From positions 33,817,693 to 33,881,692 of the forward strand of contig CM067444.1 of NCBI GenBank assembly GCA_034508935.3: DNA of 64,000 bases, in the 5' to 3' direction. Below are positions 59,428 through 64,000 of this stretch, piece after piece. How positions within the stretch are numbered: position 1 is the first letter of the stretch; every line of letters starts with the position of its first letter. The notes beneath the pieces are model-generated. The model searched no databases and was not told the DNA's origin. It saw nothing but the letters and a program-made list of their open reading frames with translations. The stretch comes from Berghia stephanieae. Lineage: Eukaryota; Mollusca; Gastropoda; Nudibranchia; Aeolidiidae. The position numbers and the translations under genes are program-made.

Positions 59428-59575
59428 CCACTACCACCTTCTTCTCATCACAAGAAGAGATACAGGTTCTAGTAGTCCGGTTCTCTTCATCCAGTCACTG
59501 TTTATCCAGAAAAACAAAACAAAAACAAACCTACAACACAAAGCTGAGATTACCCAAAATGCTTCAGATTGACAA
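59428..59575 (-). mobile_element. second copy of the LINE piece at 59075-59180
   Basis: CTTCTTCTCATCACAAGAAG, AGATACAGGTTC and CCAGAAAAACAAAAC match 59075-59180 in order with moderate divergence. It suggests a duplication spanning the junction, or two independent insertions. Confidence 0.55.
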
Positions 59576-59829
59576 CGCCAACGTTTCACTTTAAGGCAAA
59601 GTTAACAGTTGACTGTATAAAAAAAAACAATAAAACATGACAATGACGTCATATTGAGGTCAGACATGTCATTACGGATAATATATGTGGCACCCTCAAG
59701 TAGGGGAATATCAGCGATTGTTGATAAGCTGCATATTTTCTGTAGATAACGAATATAGATTACCGAAAACGATAACAATCAATGTTTTATGAGACACTAC
59801 AATGCTAGCTGTATTTTAAAAAAAAAAGG

Positions 59830-60390
59830 GAATTGGTTCAAATAGGGAACAGAGGTAGATTCCAAGAGCACACTATCAAAGTACTTAGTTTAACATCACC
59901 TAAAAGTCTCATCCAGACACAAGCACAGGTCTCCACTAAAAGAAGAAAATTGGAGAGTAAAAACATTCTAGAGGTACAATTAAAAGGACACGAGGAAAAT
60001 GTCAGACAAAGGGGAATGGTTCAAATAGGGAACAGATGTAGATTCAAAGAACACACTATCAGTGTACTTAGTTTGAGATCGCCTAAAAGTCTCACCCTAG
60101 CACAAGATCCCACTAAGAGGAACAAACTCAAATGTTTACAACAAATTATAAGTTAAAAATAAAAAAATAACAATACATAACAGAGAGATGATCATCTCCC
60201 AAAACTATAACTATACATTCAACTGTTTCCCTTCCAGGCAATCAAGAACTCTGGCCAGGGCCAGGACAAAACCAAGTAATCTCATTCCAAGACAAAGACA
60301 GAAAGCATGTTGGAAAACAGATATAGGAGGATAGAAGACACAGAAAGTGCCTCCCTGCCTGGTATGGGAGGTCAGGAACCCCACCCAAGG
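59830..60390 (-). repeat. family X, two partial units in tandem
   Basis: The block GGGAATTGGTTCAAATAGGG ... AAAAGTCTCATCCAGACAC occurs at 59828-59925 and again at about 60012-60100; the second unit continues to the far end CCTCCCTGCCTGGTATGGGA. Confidence 0.75.
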
Positions 60391-60477
60391 TCCCATGTTT
60401 CAGAGGGTTTTTTTTTCCAAGATGAGGGTCATTCCGCCCCCCCCCCCCCCCCCCCCCCAAGAGAATGACAGTTAATT

Positions 60478-60830
60478 GGTTTTACGGCGCTTGCAACACA
60501 TTTAAGCGCCAGTAAAATTTTTCTATATTTTTTTTACAATAAAAGGCTCACGAGAAAAAGTAAACAAAGTGAATTGTTCAAATAGGGAATAGATAAAGAT
60601 TTCAAGAGCACACAGTCAGTGTAGTCAGTTTGAGATCAACTAAAAGTCCCATCCAAACATAGGCACAAGATGGCACTAAGTGAAATACACTCAAATGTTT
60701 ACAAAACATATATATTATGATTATATTATTATTTATCTATTATTATTATATTCAAAACAAAACAGTACATAATTGAGAGACGATTTAATTTACAAGGAAA
60801 AAATCATCTCCCATATGAGCTCTGCACACA
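60478..60830 (-). repeat. family X copy, partial
   Basis: It starts TTTTACGGCGCTTGCAACAC and reaches the GATTTAATTTACAAGG block; the far third is missing. Confidence 0.75.
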
Positions 60831-60952
60831 ATGTTTTATTTAAGTATGGGCGGATCAGACCTCTGATGACATGGGAATCATACCAAATCCAAACAGATTT
60901 CAAAGAATGCATCTAATAAATTCATCAACAAAATGCCATTTTGCCATATTGA

Positions 60953-60958
60953 TTTATT
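60953..60958 (-). terminator. candidate polyadenylation signal for FTSJ3
   Basis: AATAAA on the - strand about 575 bp past the FTSJ3 stop codon. If used, the 3' UTR would include the dispersed repeat at 61140-61440. Confidence 0.25.
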
Positions 60959-61139
60959 AAGCATAATTCCTTTGTACAGATGTATAACAACTCCATTCAT
61001 GATTCATAAATAAAACTTGAAGGGTCCTTTACAGATATTGTGATATCCTCAAGAACAAAACATCAAATACTAGAAGTTCTATCATAAAGCAACATTAAAC
61101 CTTGCAACCATAGGAGGAACGTTGTAATATACAAAAATG

Positions 61140-61440
61140 AATAAATCAGCTTAAAAAAAAGAACAAAACATGGAACGTTTTGGGCTCAAAAACCTTCTTT
61201 AGCCAATAACAAAAACATTAGAAACATTAATACATTACTTACAATTCTGACAGAAAATTAAATAATCTGCCGACTGTCTGGAATTTTAAGTGATGCATTC
61301 ATGTTTTTATTAATGGCTGAAGAAGGGTTTTGAGTCCTACATGTTCCAAGTTTGGTATTTAATTCTTTTTCGAAGTTGTTATATTCATATTTGTCTATTA
61401 CTTTTTACAGTCTACAGCTTCTAGTAGATCTCTTTGAGGA
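61140..61440 (+). repeat. dispersed repeat, fourth copy (palindromic arrangement)
   Basis: An inverted half (GGAACGTTTTGGGCTCAAAA at 61170, TTAGCCAATAACAAAAAC) is followed by a direct half (TTAATGGCTGAAGAAGGG, TTGAGTCCTACATGTTCC at 61312-61353, then TTATATTCATATTTGTC). The core motif is thus present head to head. Confidence 0.65.
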
Positions 61441-61533
61441 AGGCTGTCCAAGCTTAAAATTTCATGGATATCACAAAAATTGAATATTACAAGGCATACA
61501 ATATACAAGGACTGTAGGTACTGGGTTACATCA

Positions 61534-62525
61534 TCATCTTCTCACTCTCCTATTTGCCTTAGCTGCATGCTGCTTTTTTCTCTTTGTGGAATTTTTTTGT
61601 TTTCTCATCTCAGCTTTCTGTTGAGACTTGACGTCTTTCTTCAATCTGCCGTCAACAACTTTGAATTTGCCCTTGACACCAGTCGGACGACGAACTTTTT
61701 TCCCTGCACCTTTCTTTGCTTTAACATATGTGACTTTTTCTTTGGCTTTCTTGAGCAGGCCGGCCTTCTTGTACACGCTGGAAAGTTAAAAAGAATGGGC
61801 TTCATGTCTTTATTTAAGTAAATTACATAAAACAGAAGCTTACACATGTTACCACCTTTGTAACTGTGTTTATTGTTGACTGAAGTCTTTAATAGTCTTA
61901 ATAGCAAAACTGCATTTCTTCTAAATCAGAAAATAAAAATTTCTCACATCTGGTTAGAAAAATAGAAAACTTGACCTCAAAATTTTCACAAATGGACTAT
62001 AGTAACCATTGTGTGACCTGGGCCTCATTAAAGCTACAGCCACATCCCCGATGGCTCAGTTGATATAGCACTTATTTCACACACAAAAGGACCAGTATTG
62101 ATCCTAGGTGCAGTCGAGATATTTTTCTGACTCCCCTGTCCACGAAGAAGTGATTGGGTAGCTGGGTATTAATCTGACAGAAAGCCATCTGTGATAGACT
62201 TGCCTTCTATCCAAAGGATAGCAAGCAATAAATACTTGCTCTATGGGCCTTTTGGCGCCGGAGGACCACATATCCTTGTTACTGCTCTCTTAGTGAAATT
62301 GTGATGGGTTAAAAGTGTAAAAAAAAAATCCAATCCCCCCCCCCCCCCCCCCCCACCACAAAAAAAACTTAACAGAACAAAAAACCCCGCAAAAAAACAA
62401 ATAAACAACCAAAAATGAATAATTACTTACTGTTTAATCTGATTCCATTTTTCCTTTTCAGAAACATCAACATTATCTGAGATGGCATTGGCCTTCTTTC
62501 TCGCTTTTTCCAAACTTTTCAACAT
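61534..62525 (-). CDS. FTSJ3: FTSJ3 (SPB1-type pre-rRNA methyltransferase), last two coding exons
   Basis: Exons 62525-62431 and 61777-61534 on the - strand, joined in phase (a CA|C codon spans the intron). Together they give about 112 C-terminal residues: [77 protein letters not shown] and a Lys/Arg-rich end RRVRR. This is the conserved tail of the Spb1 C-terminal domain (human: LYKKAGL ... [20 protein letters not shown]). FTSJ3/Spb1 is a nucleolar 2'-O-ribose methyltransferase of 27S/32S pre-rRNA in 60S subunit maturation. The methyltransferase domain and most of the protein lie beyond 64000. The intron upstream of 62525 carries a LINE in the same orientation. Confidence 0.93.
62045..62300 (+). 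mobile_element. tRNA-derived SINE (family A) in the FTSJ3 intron
   Basis: CGATGGCTCAGTTGATATAG, CAGTATTGATCCTAGG, GATTGGGTAGCTGGGT and CCAAAGGATAGCAAGC follow the family order. It lies between the last two coding exons, antisense to the gene. Confidence 0.82.
62335..62354. repeat. poly(C) run
   Basis: About 20 cytosines between the SINE and the penultimate FTSJ3 exon. Confidence 0.9.
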
Positions 62526-62674
62526 CTGAAAATTAAAAAAAACCCCAAAGGGAATGGGAATTCAAAGAGATGAAAATTCAATGGACAATGATCAGATCTA
62601 CTTATTAGAGAAAAAATGATGCCCATCCACCAAAATGATGGGATGGGAATATGCAAACTGACCATTGGAATATA

Positions 62675-64000
62675 ATAATAATAATAATGCTGAAAACTTA
62701 TATAGCGCTATAACTCCGAGACACCAGACTCTAAGCGCTTAAATTACAAATTACTTTGGCTGAAACATACTCATTCACACACACAAGCACACACACACAC
62801 ACACACACATACACATACACACAACACAACACACAACACAAACCAAACCTATCTTGCTTCTCATACCATCTACTAAAATCGAAACAAATATGTTTTAAGC
62901 GAACGTTTAAAAATAGACAAAGATTCTTTTTCACGAATGCTCTGCGATAAGGCGTTCCAAATAGAGGGTCCGAAATGAGAAAAGGATCTCATTCCAGCAT
63001 TTTTCCGAATTCGAGGGACAACTAGTTTTGTGGAATCACTGGCCGAACGTAAGGGACGGGGTTTTGAATATCTTTCAATTAGTTCTGAAAGGTAGGAAGG
63101 GGCAGTACCTTCAAGACAACGATACACTAAAACACAAGCTTTGAATTTAATTCTTTTCCCAACAGGCAGCCAATGCAGGTCATGAAGTAGAGGTCCGGCA
63201 GAGTCGCACCTACGCTTCATGAATACTAGTCTGGCAGCGCTGTTTTGGACAATCTGAAGACGTTTCAGATTGTATTGCGAAACGCCAAACAACAGAGCAT
63301 TACAATAATCCAATTTCGATAGTACGAGGGACACAACCAGGTGCTTGGTCACATCCTCAGATATGAACCGTCTAATGGAAGCAATCTTTTTTAGTTGGAA
63401 AAAGAGAGATCTAACCAAATTATTAACCTGATGCTCCATCGACAGTCCAGAGTCTAAGAATGTGCCAAGGTTTTTCACTTTGTCAACAATTTGAATAGAG
63501 GCATCATCCAACTTCAAATCTGTTTCACTTTTCCACTTCCTGTTCCCCACATACAGCACCTCCGTCTTATCATCATTCAGTTTCAGTCTGTTCTCATTCA
63601 TCCATTTCTTAACACTTTGGATACAATTTTTACTATTGGCTGATACTTCTTGTAAATTTCTCGTATTGGAAACGCAGTACAATTGCGTATCATCAGCGTA
63701 TTGATGGTAAGACAGACCAAAACTTCTGATGATTTTAGACAGAGGGCCAACGTACAAAACAAAAAGAACGGGTCCAAGTACTGAACCCTGGGGAACCCCA
63801 CAATCAAGAAAGATTTCCTCCGATCTATATTCATCCACCGTAATAATCTGTTTACGATTAAACAAATATGACCTAAACCAATCAAGCGCTGCACCAGACA
63901 CGCCATAAGTAATTTCAAGACGTTTGAGAAGAAGATTGTGATCAATAGTATCAAAAGCAGACGATAGGTCAAGCAAATTCAGCAAAGAACATGAACCATT
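62675..64000 (-). mobile_element. non-LTR retrotransposon (RT and 3' end), continues past the window
   Basis: On the - strand a frame of at least 370 residues runs to a stop at 62873. RT motifs: LNLLDLSSAFDTIDHNLLLK, CGVPQGSVLGPVLFVLYV, YHQYADDTQLYC (catalytic YADD), LNDDKTEVLYVG and LGTFLDSGLSM; then the long C-terminal block with LSKLDYCNALLFGV, LQIVQNSAARLV, LHDLHWLPVGKRIKFKACVL and IWNALSQSIREKESLSIFKR. This layout is common in CR1/Daphne-like LINEs; clade is my inference. The 3' UTR has a CA/GT-rich stretch and ends GCGCTATATAAG plus an (ATT)n tail (seen as ATA at 62675-62688). It has no visible break, but the 5' half is outside the window. Confidence 0.92.

Overview
This is a 64 kb piece of a metazoan nuclear genome: AT-rich, intron-rich and full of transposable elements. 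It carries three ordinary bilaterian housekeeping genes. GGNBP2 (gametogenetin-binding protein 2) lies on the + strand in 12 coding exons (4354-17894). A 14-3-3 epsilon gene lies on the - strand in 5 coding exons (32399-40935). The last two coding exons of FTSJ3 (the SPB1-family pre-rRNA methyltransferase) lie on the - strand (61534-62525), with the rest of that gene beyond the right edge. Long introns, canonical GT/AG junctions, dense microsatellites and many tRNA-derived SINEs, non-LTR retrotransposons and MITEs suggest a marine invertebrate, perhaps a lophotrochozoan such as a mollusc. That placement is an inference; no marker here settles it.

Layout. 1-1325: microsatellites and a 5'-truncated LINE tail. 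1325-4350: intergenic, with a palindrome cluster and a SINE. 4354-17894: GGNBP2, whose introns hold SINEs, MITEs and microsatellites. 18000-25600: intergenic, dominated by a dispersed repeat (called family X here) in both orientations. 25985-29540: a decayed DNA transposon with a vertnin/OTU-like domain and many subterminal repeats. 29720-30365: family X with a threefold tandem 106-bp end. 30750-41060: 14-3-3 epsilon with a long 3' region. 41100-50500: a mosaic of MITEs, hAT-like elements, SINEs, LINE ends, microsatellites and a long perfect hairpin. 51300-58426: a large endonuclease/reverse-transcriptase LINE, interrupted by a 3.7 kb element (52040-55776) with palindromic ends and a 9-bp target duplication. 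58430-60830: SINEs, LINE scraps and family X. 60950-62525: FTSJ3 3' end. 62675-64000: a second LINE, in an FTSJ3 intron, related to the fragment at the left edge.

The three host genes act in unrelated processes (zinc-finger-like nuclear/cytoplasmic regulator, phosphopeptide adaptor, ribosome biogenesis) and show no operon-like arrangement. From memory, their human orthologues all map to chromosome 17, which hints at conserved ancient linkage. The least familiar content is the vertnin/OTU-like transposon and the palindrome-bounded element inside the LINE.
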